Source of the DNA: Alphaproteobacteria bacterium
Lineage (GTDB): Bacteria; Pseudomonadota; Alphaproteobacteria; Caulobacterales; Maricaulaceae
Direction of reading: 5' to 3'
Assembly (NCBI GenBank): GCA_018222865.1
Contig: JAAEZM010000004.1
Span: 93,324 to 149,153 of the forward strand
DNA: 55,830 nucleotides
Positions 1 through 7,782 of the stretch are shown here, one piece after another (position 1 is the stretch's first letter; each line of letters begins with the position of its first letter). The notes beneath the pieces were generated by a model. The model saw nothing but the letters and a program-made list of their open reading frames with translations. It was not told the DNA's origin and made no database searches. The position numbers and the translations under genes were made by a program.

Positions 1-2
1 CT

Positions 3-1115
3 CCTGCGCCAGCACAATCACGTCCCGGCTTTATGTCCGGCAATACGCGCGTTGATATCGGTGGTCTTCTCGATGTCGATTATCATGTCACGGATTTTTC
101 TGACGGCGACGTGGCTCCGACCTCGATCGTCCGCGACTTCTACATTCCCGGCGCTACTCCGGTGGGCGGCTCCGGCGATGGTTCGGTCGATAATGACTTC
201 ACAGCCGAAGCCTCACGCTTCTATTTCACCTCTGCCACGCCCACCGACCATGGCGAGGTGACGACCCGGATCGAGATGGACTTCCTTGGCTCGGTAGGCG
301 GCAATGAGCGGGTCTCGAACTCCTATAATCCCCGCCTGCGTCACGCTTGGCTGCAATATGGCAATTGGCGGATGGGTCAGGACTGGTCGACCTTCCAGAA
401 CACCAGTGCGATTCCTGAAAGCGCCAGCTTCCTGATTGCTTCGGACGGCATGGTCTTCGTGCGCCAGGCGCAAGTGCGTTATACAAGCGGCAATTGGCAA
501 TTCGCGCTTGAAAACCCGGACACGACCGTCACCCCGTTTGGCGGCGGCGGCCGAATTGATGGCGGCGATGGTGCCATTCCCGATGTCGTTGTGCGCTACA
601 ATGCACGTGGCGATTTTGGCAATCTGTCCATCTCCGGCCTCGCTCGCAACCTGACCTATGAGGCCGGCGCTATTGATGGCGAGGCCTTTGGCTGGGGTGT
701 GTCCGTCGCCGGCCGCCTGAATCTGACCGAGACCTCAGATTTGCGTGTCTCTTTGACCGCTGGCGAAGGCCTGGGTCGCTATATCGGTTTGAACGCAGCC
801 AATGGCGCTGTCGTCGATGCCAATGGCGATCTGGAAGCTATCGGCTCTATCGGCGGCCTGATAGCTTATCAGCACGGGTTAGGGGATGGCCGCCGCGTAA
901 ACTTTGGCTATTCTCACCTCGATATCGACAATGATGTCGCATTGACGGGGCTGGGCGCGACGTCCAGCGTTCAATCTGGCTTTGCAAACTATATGGTCAC
1001 GCTCGCGCCGGGCATCACCGTTGGTGGGGAGGTCCTCTTCGGTGAGCGCGAACTGGAGAATGGACAATCGGGCTCAATCAGCCGCTTCACCTTCTCCACC
1101 AAATACGCCTTCTAA
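3..1115 (+). CDS. DcaP-like outer-membrane porin, 5' end missing
   Basis: The reading frame is open from the left edge (codons before the first ATG at 33 read [10 protein letters not shown]), there is no ribosome site before that ATG, and no signal peptide follows it, so the true start lies outside the window. The visible part has the pattern of DcaP-type trimeric porins: a glycine-rich first strand ([15 protein letters not shown]), a stretch like [20 protein letters not shown], the conserved [20 protein letters not shown] block, alternating beta-strand pattern and a C-terminal aromatic (KYAF) as used by the BAM machinery. DcaP proteins take up small, often negatively charged molecules. The gene lies 38 bp upstream of acetyl-CoA synthetase on the same strand, which would fit uptake of an organic acid, but the substrate is not shown by the sequence. 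Confidence 0.8.
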   Translation, partial: PAPAQSRPGFMSGNTRVDIGGLLDVDYHVTDFSDGDVAPTSIVRDFYIPGATPVGGSGDGSVDNDFTAEASRFYFTSATPTDHGEVTTRIEMDFLGSVGGNERVSNSYNPRLRHAWLQYGNWRMGQDWSTFQNTSAIPESASFLIASDGMVFVRQAQVRYTSGNWQFALENPDTTVTPFGGGGRIDGGDGAIPDVVVRYNARGDFGNLSISGLARNLTYEAGAIDGEAFGWGVSVAGRLNLTETSDLRVSLTAGEGLGRYIGLNAANGAVVDANGDLEAIGSIGGLIAYQHGLGDGRRVNFGYSHLDIDNDVALTGLGATSSVQSGFANYMVTLAPGITVGGEVLFGERELENGQSGSISRFTFSTKYAF

Positions 1116-1153
1116 CGACAAGCGCCGGTTACGCCCGGCAAAGGAGACTTCTC

Positions 1154-3139
1154 ATGGACGGCAGCACCCCCATCCCCGACAATGAGCCCACAACGCCGCT
1201 CAAGGTTCCGGTCGACCCGGATTACGCCAAGCGCGCGAAGATCAATGCGGATCGCTATGCTGAAAAATACGCCCAGTCGATCTCCGACCCGGAGGCGTTT
1301 TGGGCCAGCGAGATTGACCGGCTGGACTGGTTCAAGCGTCCAACCAAGCTCAATGAGAGCAATTGGGATCCCGATGATCTGCGGATTTCCTGGTTTGAAG
1401 ACGGCGTTTTGAATGTGGCCTATAACTGCATTGATCGCCACCTGCCCGAACGCGCCAATGACGTGGCAATCATCTGGGAGGGGGATAATCCTGGCTTTCA
1501 CCACTCCATCACCTATTCCCAGCTCCACAACCATGTCTGCCGTTTCGCCAATGAGCTGAAGGCCATTGGCGTGAAAAAGGGCGACCGGGTGATGATCTAT
1601 ATGCCCATGGTCCCGGAAGCGGCCTATGCCATGCTTGCTTGCGCGCGCATCGGCGCGGTCCACTCCGTTGTCTTTGGCGGTTTCTCCCCGGATGCCCTTG
1701 CCGGACGCATCACCGATTGCGGTGCACGCTTTGTCGTCACTGCGGATGAAGGTGTGCGAGGCGGCAAGGGTGTTCCCCTCAAAGCCAATGTTGATGCCGC
1801 TCTGGACATTGCCGACGGTGTCGAGGCTGTCCTGTGTGTTCGCCATACCGGCGCAAAGATTGGCTGGGTTGAAGGCCGCGATCATTGGCATCACGAACTC
1901 GCCCTGACCGTGGACGCGCACTGCCCGGCAGAGCCGATGAATGCGGAAGACCCGCTTTTCATTCTCTATACTTCCGGCTCCACCGGAAAGCCGAAAGGCG
2001 TGCTTCACACGACCGGCGGATATCTTCTCTGGACGGCGATGACCTTCGATTACATTTTCGATGTCGAGCGCGGAGATGTCTTCTGGTGCACCGCCGATAT
2101 CGGCTGGGTCACGGGTCACACCTATCTAACCTATGGCCCGCTTGCAAATGGCGTGACGACGGTGATGTTCGAAGGCATCCCGACCTATCCAGGCCCCGAC
2201 CGTTTCTGGCGGGTTGTCGCCAAGCATAAGGTCAATGTGCTCTACACCGCGCCCACGGCTATCCGCGCCTTGATGCGCGAAGGCGATGCTCATGTCGAAA
2301 AACATGATCGCTCCTCCCTGCGCCTGCTTGGTAGTGTCGGCGAGCCGATTAATCCTGAAGCCTGGGCCTGGTATCACCGTGTGGTCGGCGAAGAGCGCTG
2401 CCCGATCGTCGATACATGGTGGCAAACGGAGACCGGCGCTTGTCTGATCACGCCGCTTCCTGGCGCGCATGACCTGAAACCCGGTGCCGCATCAAAGCCC
2501 ATGTTCGGCATTGTGCCAGCCCTGGTCGATAATGAAGGCAATACCATCGAGGGCGATGGCGCCATTGAAGGCAATCTCATCCTCACCGGCTCCTGGCCCG
2601 GCCAGATGCGTACCGTCTATGGCGATCATAAACGCTTCGCGGAGACCTATTTCACCACATATCGCGGCCAGTATTTCACCGGCGACGGCGCCCGCCGCGA
2701 TGAAGATGGGTATTGGTGGATCACGGGACGGGTGGACGACGTCCTCAATGTGTCCGGTCACCGCCTCGGCACGGCCGAGATCGAGAGCGCGCTCGTCTCT
2801 CATCCGCTCGTCGCCGAAGCTGCCGTGGTCGGCTATCCGCACGATATCAAGGGCCAGGGCGTTTATTGCTATGTGACTTTGAAAGCCGGGTTGGAACCGA
2901 CAGACGCGACTAGCAAGGATCTGCGCCAACATGTGCGGCAGGAAATCGGCCCTGTAGCGACACCGGACTTGATCCAGTTTGCACCCGGCCTGCCCAAAAC
3001 CCGCTCGGGCAAAATTATGCGTCGCATTCTGCGCAAGATTGCCGAAGACCAGTTTGGAGCCTTGGGCGACACCTCAACGCTCGCCGACCCATCCGTGGTC
3101 GACCAACTGATCGAAGGCCGCATGAATAAAAACGGCTGA
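1154..3139 (+). CDS. acs: acetyl-CoA synthetase (AMP-forming)
   Basis: Converts acetate, ATP and CoA to acetyl-CoA through an acetyl-AMP intermediate; cytoplasmic. At 661 residues it has the usual Acs length. Recognisable signatures are the P-loop-like [19 protein letters not shown], the DTWWQTETG block that shapes the small acyl pocket (the tryptophan is typical of acetate use), [14 protein letters not shown] at the domain hinge and the C-terminal [17 protein letters not shown], whose lysine is the known site of regulatory acetylation. The start is chosen because AAGGAG lies about 8 bases before the ATG. It follows the porin closely and is followed by a strong hairpin terminator, so the pair could be one transcript. 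Confidence 0.97.
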   Translation: MDGSTPIPDNEPTTPLKVPVDPDYAKRAKINADRYAEKYAQSISDPEAFWASEIDRLDWFKRPTKLNESNWDPDDLRISWFEDGVLNVAYNCIDRHLPERANDVAIIWEGDNPGFHHSITYSQLHNHVCRFANELKAIGVKKGDRVMIYMPMVPEAAYAMLACARIGAVHSVVFGGFSPDALAGRITDCGARFVVTADEGVRGGKGVPLKANVDAALDIADGVEAVLCVRHTGAKIGWVEGRDHWHHELALTVDAHCPAEPMNAEDPLFILYTSGSTGKPKGVLHTTGGYLLWTAMTFDYIFDVERGDVFWCTADIGWVTGHTYLTYGPLANGVTTVMFEGIPTYPGPDRFWRVVAKHKVNVLYTAPTAIRALMREGDAHVEKHDRSSLRLLGSVGEPINPEAWAWYHRVVGEERCPIVDTWWQTETGACLITPLPGAHDLKPGAASKPMFGIVPALVDNEGNTIEGDGAIEGNLILTGSWPGQMRTVYGDHKRFAETYFTTYRGQYFTGDGARRDEDGYWWITGRVDDVLNVSGHRLGTAEIESALVSHPLVAEAAVVGYPHDIKGQGVYCYVTLKAGLEPTDATSKDLRQHVRQEIGPVATPDLIQFAPGLPKTRSGKIMRRILRKIAEDQFGALGDTSTLADPSVVDQLIEGRMNKNG

Positions 3140-3167
3140 CCCTCCATCCCCTAATGCGGCTTTCTCT

Positions 3168-3199
3168 CCGCCGGCGCCTCGCGCCGGCGGTTTCTTTTT
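3168..3199 (+). terminator. rho-independent terminator after acs
   Basis: A perfect 10-bp GC stem (CCGCCGGCGC / GCGCCGGCGG) with a CTC loop is followed by TTTCTTTTT, 29 bases after the acs stop. It separates acs from the convergent efflux operon. Confidence 0.9.
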
Positions 3200-3275
3200 G
3201 GGGCATAGCAGTGAATTAGCGCGTCTTCTGACGGAGCCGGTCACGCTTAAGCTGGACCCGTTACGAGCGAGAGAC

Positions 3276-4337
3276 CTAGACCTCTTCCTCCATCTCGCGG
3301 ACTGAGCGTCCGTCCGAGAGGGTTTCAGCGCCGGAAACGACCACTTGCTGACCAGCCTCCAGCGGCCCTTCAATGGCGATGTAACCGCCCTCTCGAACGC
3401 CAGTGGTCACGGCGACCCGGTGGGCGACCTGCTCATCATCGACGGTAAAGACTGCAGCGCCATTCGCACGCAGGATCACAGCGTCATAAGGGGCGGCGAG
3501 CTGGGTTCGCGGCGTCTCCGCGGGGAAGGCCGCACGCACCGCCATGCCTACCAGCCAGGGCGAGCCTGCCAGATCAATGCGGACTTCAAAGGTTCGAGAG
3601 ACCGCATCACCAACCGGAATTATCGCCCGGATCGGCGCGCGCAGGGTTTCCCCGTCAGATGTCGAGAGCGAGACCTGCTGACCGACTTCCAGGAAGGGCG
3701 CGATCGCAACCGGGGCCTGGGCCACAGCCTCCTTGCTGTCAATATCGACAAAACGGGCCACATCCCGGCCGGCGGTGGAATGCTCGCCCACCTGGATCAA
3801 GCGCTCGGCGACCCGGCCGTCGAAAGGCGCGCGTATCTGGGTGCGCTCGAGTTCCAGTTCAGCCCGAGCCACAGCCGCGCGGGCCTCGCGCTGATCCATC
3901 AGCGCCAGATCCCGGGCCAGACCTGTTTCGCGAACCCGTGTGTCGGCAACCGTTCCATTGGCGGAGAGGCGTTCCATGCGCTCGGCTTCTGCAGTCTGAT
4001 AAGTCGCATTTGCTGATGCTCGGGCCAGCCGCGCCCGCGCCTCATCCAGACGGATACGTGCTTCGCGATCATCAAGCTGGGCGATGATTTCACCCGCTTC
4101 CACGAAATCACCCGGTTCGGCAATAAAAGTGACCTGTCCGGAGGCTTCCGAGGCAATGCGCGCATCATAGCGGCTGACCACGGAGGCCGGCGTGGTGATG
4201 GTTCGCGCCATATCGCGCTCGATGATATCCGCCATGCGCACCACTGCGGGCGGCGGTCCGTTCTGTGCGAGCGCCGGCGACAGGGTGGTCACGGCCAGTG
4301 CCAGCGATGCGGTCAGAAGGGCGGTGAAATGCTTCAT
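3276..4337 (-). CDS. RND efflux periplasmic adaptor (membrane-fusion protein)
   Basis: Links an inner-membrane RND pump to an outer-membrane channel. A signal peptide (MKHFTALLTASLALAVTTL...ALAQ) is followed by a lipoyl/biotinyl-type half motif (ASEASGQVTFIAEPGDFVEAGE), a coiled-coil hairpin rich in Ala, Glu and Arg (about residues 95-170), the second lipoyl half (TQIRAPFDGRVAERLIQVGE) and beta-barrel and membrane-proximal domains. Length (353 aa) is normal for the HlyD/AcrA group. The gene begins 23 bp after the permease stop on the same strand, so the permease is transcribed first; most RND operons have the adaptor first. Substrate cannot be read from the sequence. Confidence 0.92.
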   Translation of the reverse strand: MKHFTALLTASLALAVTTLSPALAQNGPPPAVVRMADIIERDMARTITTPASVVSRYDARIASEASGQVTFIAEPGDFVEAGEIIAQLDDREARIRLDEARARLARASANATYQTAEAERMERLSANGTVADTRVRETGLARDLALMDQREARAAVARAELELERTQIRAPFDGRVAERLIQVGEHSTAGRDVARFVDIDSKEAVAQAPVAIAPFLEVGQQVSLSTSDGETLRAPIRAIIPVGDAVSRTFEVRIDLAGSPWLVGMAVRAAFPAETPRTQLAAPYDAVILRANGAAVFTVDDEQVAHRVAVTTGVREGGYIAIEGPLEAGQQVVVSGAETLSDGRSVREMEEEV

Positions 4338-4360
4338 GGATCTTTTCCTTGATCGCAGAG

Positions 4361-7300
4361 TTACTCGGCCGGCTGCAACGCCGCCTCTGTCTTGGTTTCC
4401 TTGCCTTCGCCGAGACGCAACAGGCTGGGGATCAGGACGAGGGTAAAGATGAGGCTGACGCTCATACCGCCGACAATCGCGGCTGCGAGCCCCCGATAGA
4501 TCACACTACCCGGCCCCGGATTGAGCAGCAGGGGCAGCATGCCCAGCAAGCTGGTCAGCGTACTCATGAAAATGGGGCGCAAACGCATGCGAAGAGCCTG
4601 ATTAACCGCATCACGGCGGCCGAGCCCCGCGCGTTCGCCCTGACGGGTCTGATCGACCAGAAGAATGGCATTATTGATCACCAGCCCGAGCAGGATGATG
4701 AAGCCCATCTTGGTCAATAGGTCTGCAGACTGCGTCACGAAGAGATTGAGCACCTGCAGGAGCAATACCCCGCCCACAGCCGCGAGCGGAATGGAAACCA
4801 GCACCAGGCCGGCATCCCGCAAGGACCGGAACAGACCGGCGAGGATGAGGAAGAGGATGACCAGCGCCATGCCCAGATTGACGGCCATGGTCTGATTGGC
4901 GCGATCGAGACTATCGGCACTGCCGCCATAGCTGACCGATCCCCCCGGCGGAAGCTCCGCCCTGATCTGCGGCTCGACCTCGTCGCGGATCACATTGAGG
5001 ATTTCCTCCAGGGTGAGATCTTCCGGCTGGGAAATATTGATCGTCACTGTCCGCCGACGGTCAAGACGCTGGATGCCGCCTTCACCGACTTCCTCCCGCA
5101 CCTCAACAAGATCACCCAAGGGGACCACAGCGCCGGTCGGCGTGGCAATCGGCAGACCGGCCAGCTCGTCCGGTGTCTGCCAAGGTTCGGTGCTCAAAAT
5201 GATATTCATCCGGCTATCGCCATCGAAATATTCGCCGATGAACTGGCCATCCCCCAGGACAGCGGTCATCGCAGCGACATCACGGCGCGACCAGCCCGCT
5301 TCCTGAATGCGACGATCAATCGGCACCATGGTCAATCGCGGCTGGGTGGCACGAGGTGGTGGGTTCGCATTGATATTCACACCTGGGAAGCGTTCACGCA
5401 GAAGCGCCAGTCCTGTCTCAACGGCGCGAGCGCGCGCCTCACCATCCGCGCTTTGGACATTGACCTGGACGTTTCCGCCCTGCTGGAACCCGCCAAAGAG
5501 ATTACCCTGTTGCGCGTTGGAGAAGACGACATCCGGGATCCCGCCAATAATTTCCTCGCGAACGATCTGCTCCAGCTCGCGCACCCGGCTCTGGTCTTCG
5601 ACCCGGATCCCGGCTGTGGCCCCGCCACCGCCCGGGAAGGTCCCGAAATAATAATTGCGCAGACGCGGCTCCTGCTCGCCCGTCATATAGGGGTCGAGAC
5701 GTTCAACAATGCGCGTCGCGACCTCGTTCTCCACCCAGTCCAGATTGGTGCCTGGCGGAAAAATCCAGAAAGCATCGACAGCGTCACGTTTCACTTCCGG
5801 CAGATAATCATCCGGCGGCAAGAGCGTGTAGCTCAGCCCCAGCGGGATAATGATCAGCCCCGCAATCAGACCCAGACGGCGCAGCGGCGCATCGGTGAGC
5901 TGCATGATCCGGTCAGCAATATTATTGAGAATGGGCTGGTTCGCCTCGCGCTTACGATCGCGGACAAACTGGCGCACCAAGACCGGCAGGATTGTCACCG
6001 CCACCACCATGGAGACAGCAACGCCGACCGCGATTGTAATGGCGAGATCTGCGAAGAGCTGACCCTCGACATCGCGGATGAACACAATAGGCAGGAAGAT
6101 CGCCACAGTGGTGATGGTAGAGGCCAGAAGCGCCCCCCAGACCTGGGTTGCACCCTTCTCGGAGGCCTCCGCGGCGCCCTCTCCGCCTTCGCGGCGGCGG
6201 ATAATATTCTCCAGAACAATGATGGCGGCATCCATCACCATGCCCGTCGCGAAGGCGAGGCCGGCGAGTGAGATCACATTGAGCGTTCGCCCGAACCCAT
6301 AAAGCACGATCAGCGTGGACAGGAGGCAAACCGGGATGGCCGCCGAGATGATGATCGTGGCGCGGAAACGGCGCAGGAAAAGCCAAAGCCCGAAAATCGC
6401 CAGCCCGACACCAATGAAGAGGTTGACAACAACCAGATCGATGGCGCGATTGATGAAGACAGAGGCATCAAAGCTCGGCGCCATGACCAGCTGACGTTCC
6501 GCCAGAATTTCTTCATTGATTATAGCGACTTCCGCTTTCACAGCTTCCAGCGCGGCCAGAACATTTGCGCCCTGCTGACGACGCACCTCAATGCCCATGG
6601 CCGGATTGCCATTTTGATAGGTGAAGTCGGTGCGCTCACCCCAATTGACCTCCACTTCCGCAACATCCCCGAGGCGAACCGGGCTGCCATCGCGCCAGAC
6701 AATGACCAATTCCGACAATTCTTCCGGCTCAAATTCGCCTTCAAACCGCATCTGATAAGAGCGACGTCCTATTTCCGCGTTGCCACCAGACACATCCTGA
6801 TTGCCGCGAATAGCGGCCGAGATTTGCGGCAATGTGACACCGAGAGCGGCTGCCCGGTAAGGATCGACGGTAATCTGCAGCTCTTCAGGACGCTGCCCCC
6901 ATCCGACCTGGACGCTGGCCACGCCCGGGATCGCTTCAAGGCGCGGAATGACCATGTCATTCACAAAGGAGGAGTATTCGTGGATCTCCTGCGGATTTCC
7001 CGGCAGCGCCTGCAGGAAGAACCAGATAAGGGATTGCTGGGCATCCCCGCCGAAACTGCCGATATTCGGACCGATCGCATCGCGGGGCAAAGGCGGGACT
7101 TGGGACAGGCGATTGGAGATATCAATCGCGGTCTGTGTCATGTCTGTCTCAAGCGCGAATGTGAGATTGATGAAGGCAGAGCCCTCACCAACAAAGACCC
7201 GCATTTCCTCAAGCCCGGCGAGACCTTGAAGCGCTTGTTCCTGCGGCTCGACAATCTCCGACTCCATTTCCAGCGGCGAAGCGGAGCGCCAGAAAGTGGC

Positions 7301-7441
7301 GATATTGACTTGAGGGCGTTCCGTATCCGGGAAGAGTTGCACCGGCAAACGGGACAGGGAAACCAGACCGATAAGGACGATCAGTGCAATGCCGACGAAT
7401 ACAGCGGCAGGATTGTTCAATGATAACCGTGTTAGTGGCAT
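4361..7441 (-). CDS. RND family efflux permease (HAE-type)
   Basis: Proton-driven inner-membrane pump of the AcrB superfamily: about 1026 residues, a hydrophobic helix at the N terminus (AAVFVGIALIVLIGLVSL), two large periplasmic loops and two six-helix bundles. The start is placed at the second in-frame ATG, MPLTRLSLNNPAAV, because AGGGAG lies at the right distance before it; an ATG five codons upstream has no such site. In helix 4 the relay motif reads GMVMDAAIIVLEN, so only the first of the two neighbouring aspartates of AcrB is present. In helix 10 the AcrB lysine position reads LVINNAILLVD. No outer-membrane factor is in the operon; the TolC-like gene at 21.5 kb is a possible partner. 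Confidence 0.93.
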   Translation of the reverse strand: MPLTRLSLNNPAAVFVGIALIVLIGLVSLSRLPVQLFPDTERPQVNIATFWRSASPLEMESEIVEPQEQALQGLAGLEEMRVFVGEGSAFINLTFALETDMTQTAIDISNRLSQVPPLPRDAIGPNIGSFGGDAQQSLIWFFLQALPGNPQEIHEYSSFVNDMVIPRLEAIPGVASVQVGWGQRPEELQITVDPYRAAALGVTLPQISAAIRGNQDVSGGNAEIGRRSYQMRFEGEFEPEELSELVIVWRDGSPVRLGDVAEVEVNWGERTDFTYQNGNPAMGIEVRRQQGANVLAALEAVKAEVAIINEEILAERQLVMAPSFDASVFINRAIDLVVVNLFIGVGLAIFGLWLFLRRFRATIIISAAIPVCLLSTLIVLYGFGRTLNVISLAGLAFATGMVMDAAIIVLENIIRRREGGEGAAEASEKGATQVWGALLASTITTVAIFLPIVFIRDVEGQLFADLAITIAVGVAVSMVVAVTILPVLVRQFVRDRKREANQPILNNIADRIMQLTDAPLRRLGLIAGLIIIPLGLSYTLLPPDDYLPEVKRDAVDAFWIFPPGTNLDWVENEVATRIVERLDPYMTGEQEPRLRNYYFGTFPGGGGATAGIRVEDQSRVRELEQIVREEIIGGIPDVVFSNAQQGNLFGGFQQGGNVQVNVQSADGEARARAVETGLALLRERFPGVNINANPPPRATQPRLTMVPIDRRIQEAGWSRRDVAAMTAVLGDGQFIGEYFDGDSRMNIILSTEPWQTPDELAGLPIATPTGAVVPLGDLVEVREEVGEGGIQRLDRRRTVTINISQPEDLTLEEILNVIRDEVEPQIRAELPPGGSVSYGGSADSLDRANQTMAVNLGMALVILFLILAGLFRSLRDAGLVLVSIPLAAVGGVLLLQVLNLFVTQSADLLTKMGFIILLGLVINNAILLVDQTRQGERAGLGRRDAVNQALRMRLRPIFMSTLTSLLGMLPLLLNPGPGSVIYRGLAAAIVGGMSVSLIFTLVLIPSLLRLGEGKETKTEAALQPAE

Positions 7442-7646
7442 GTGCGTCTCCCTCACATGCCTCTATTATCATACTTCGAGTGGGGCTGAATTAAACCTTG
7501 CTAAGTCCGCTCACCAGGATGTGAAGGTTCTTAATTTCCGTTAGACAAGCGGATAACTGGCGGCAATGAAGCGGACAGTTCCTTGAAATATCCCGGCAGA
7601 AAGGCTTCCTCTGATAGCGACTCGAGAGCGCCAAACCCGCATGCTG

Positions 7647-7685
7647 AAAAGAGAAAACCCCGACCCCGCATACGCAGGACCGGGG
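7647..7685 (-). terminator. terminator downstream of the MFS remnant
   Basis: Read on the minus strand, CCCCGGTCC and GGGTCGGGG pair over 9 positions (two G-U pairs) around TGCGTATGC and are followed by TTTTCTCTTTT. It lies directly after the stop codon of the MFS gene remnant and probably was that gene's terminator; it now serves the lipoprotein gene. Confidence 0.75.
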
Positions 7686-7693
7686 CAAACCCG

Positions 7694-7780
7694 TCAGGTC
7701 TCCACATCATCGCGGAGTGTCCGCGATGCCATGTAGAAGGCCGGGATGGCCAGGAGGCTGATCGCACCGACTGAAAACAG
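7694..7780 (-). pseudogene. remnant: last 28 codons of a second MFS transporter gene
   Basis: Read on the minus strand this stretch encodes LFSVGAISLLAIPAFYMASR and then TLRDDVET followed by TGA. It matches the C terminus of the complete MFS transporter at 10819-12171 (LITVGAIGLLAIPAFYMASR...). At DNA level 7698-7771 equals 10823-10896 at 73 of 74 positions, then the similarity fades within about ten bases. No start, no upstream part and no ribosome site remain, and the preceding lipoprotein gene stops 2 bp away in another frame. The remnant marks a junction left by tandem duplication followed by loss or replacement of most of one copy. Confidence 0.88.
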
Positions 7781-7782
7781 AC

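Noticed and set aside
33-35. ATG at 33 as start of the porin
   Set aside because: No ribosome site, no signal peptide after it, and the frame is open to the left edge.
1112-2119. 335-residue open frame on the minus strand across acs
   Set aside because: It lies antisense to the well conserved acs gene, has no ribosome site or family motif, and its composition is that expected from the complement of GC-rich codons.
5453-7423. Long plus-strand frames (272 and 269 residues) across the RND permease
   Set aside because: Antisense shadows of a conserved pump gene.
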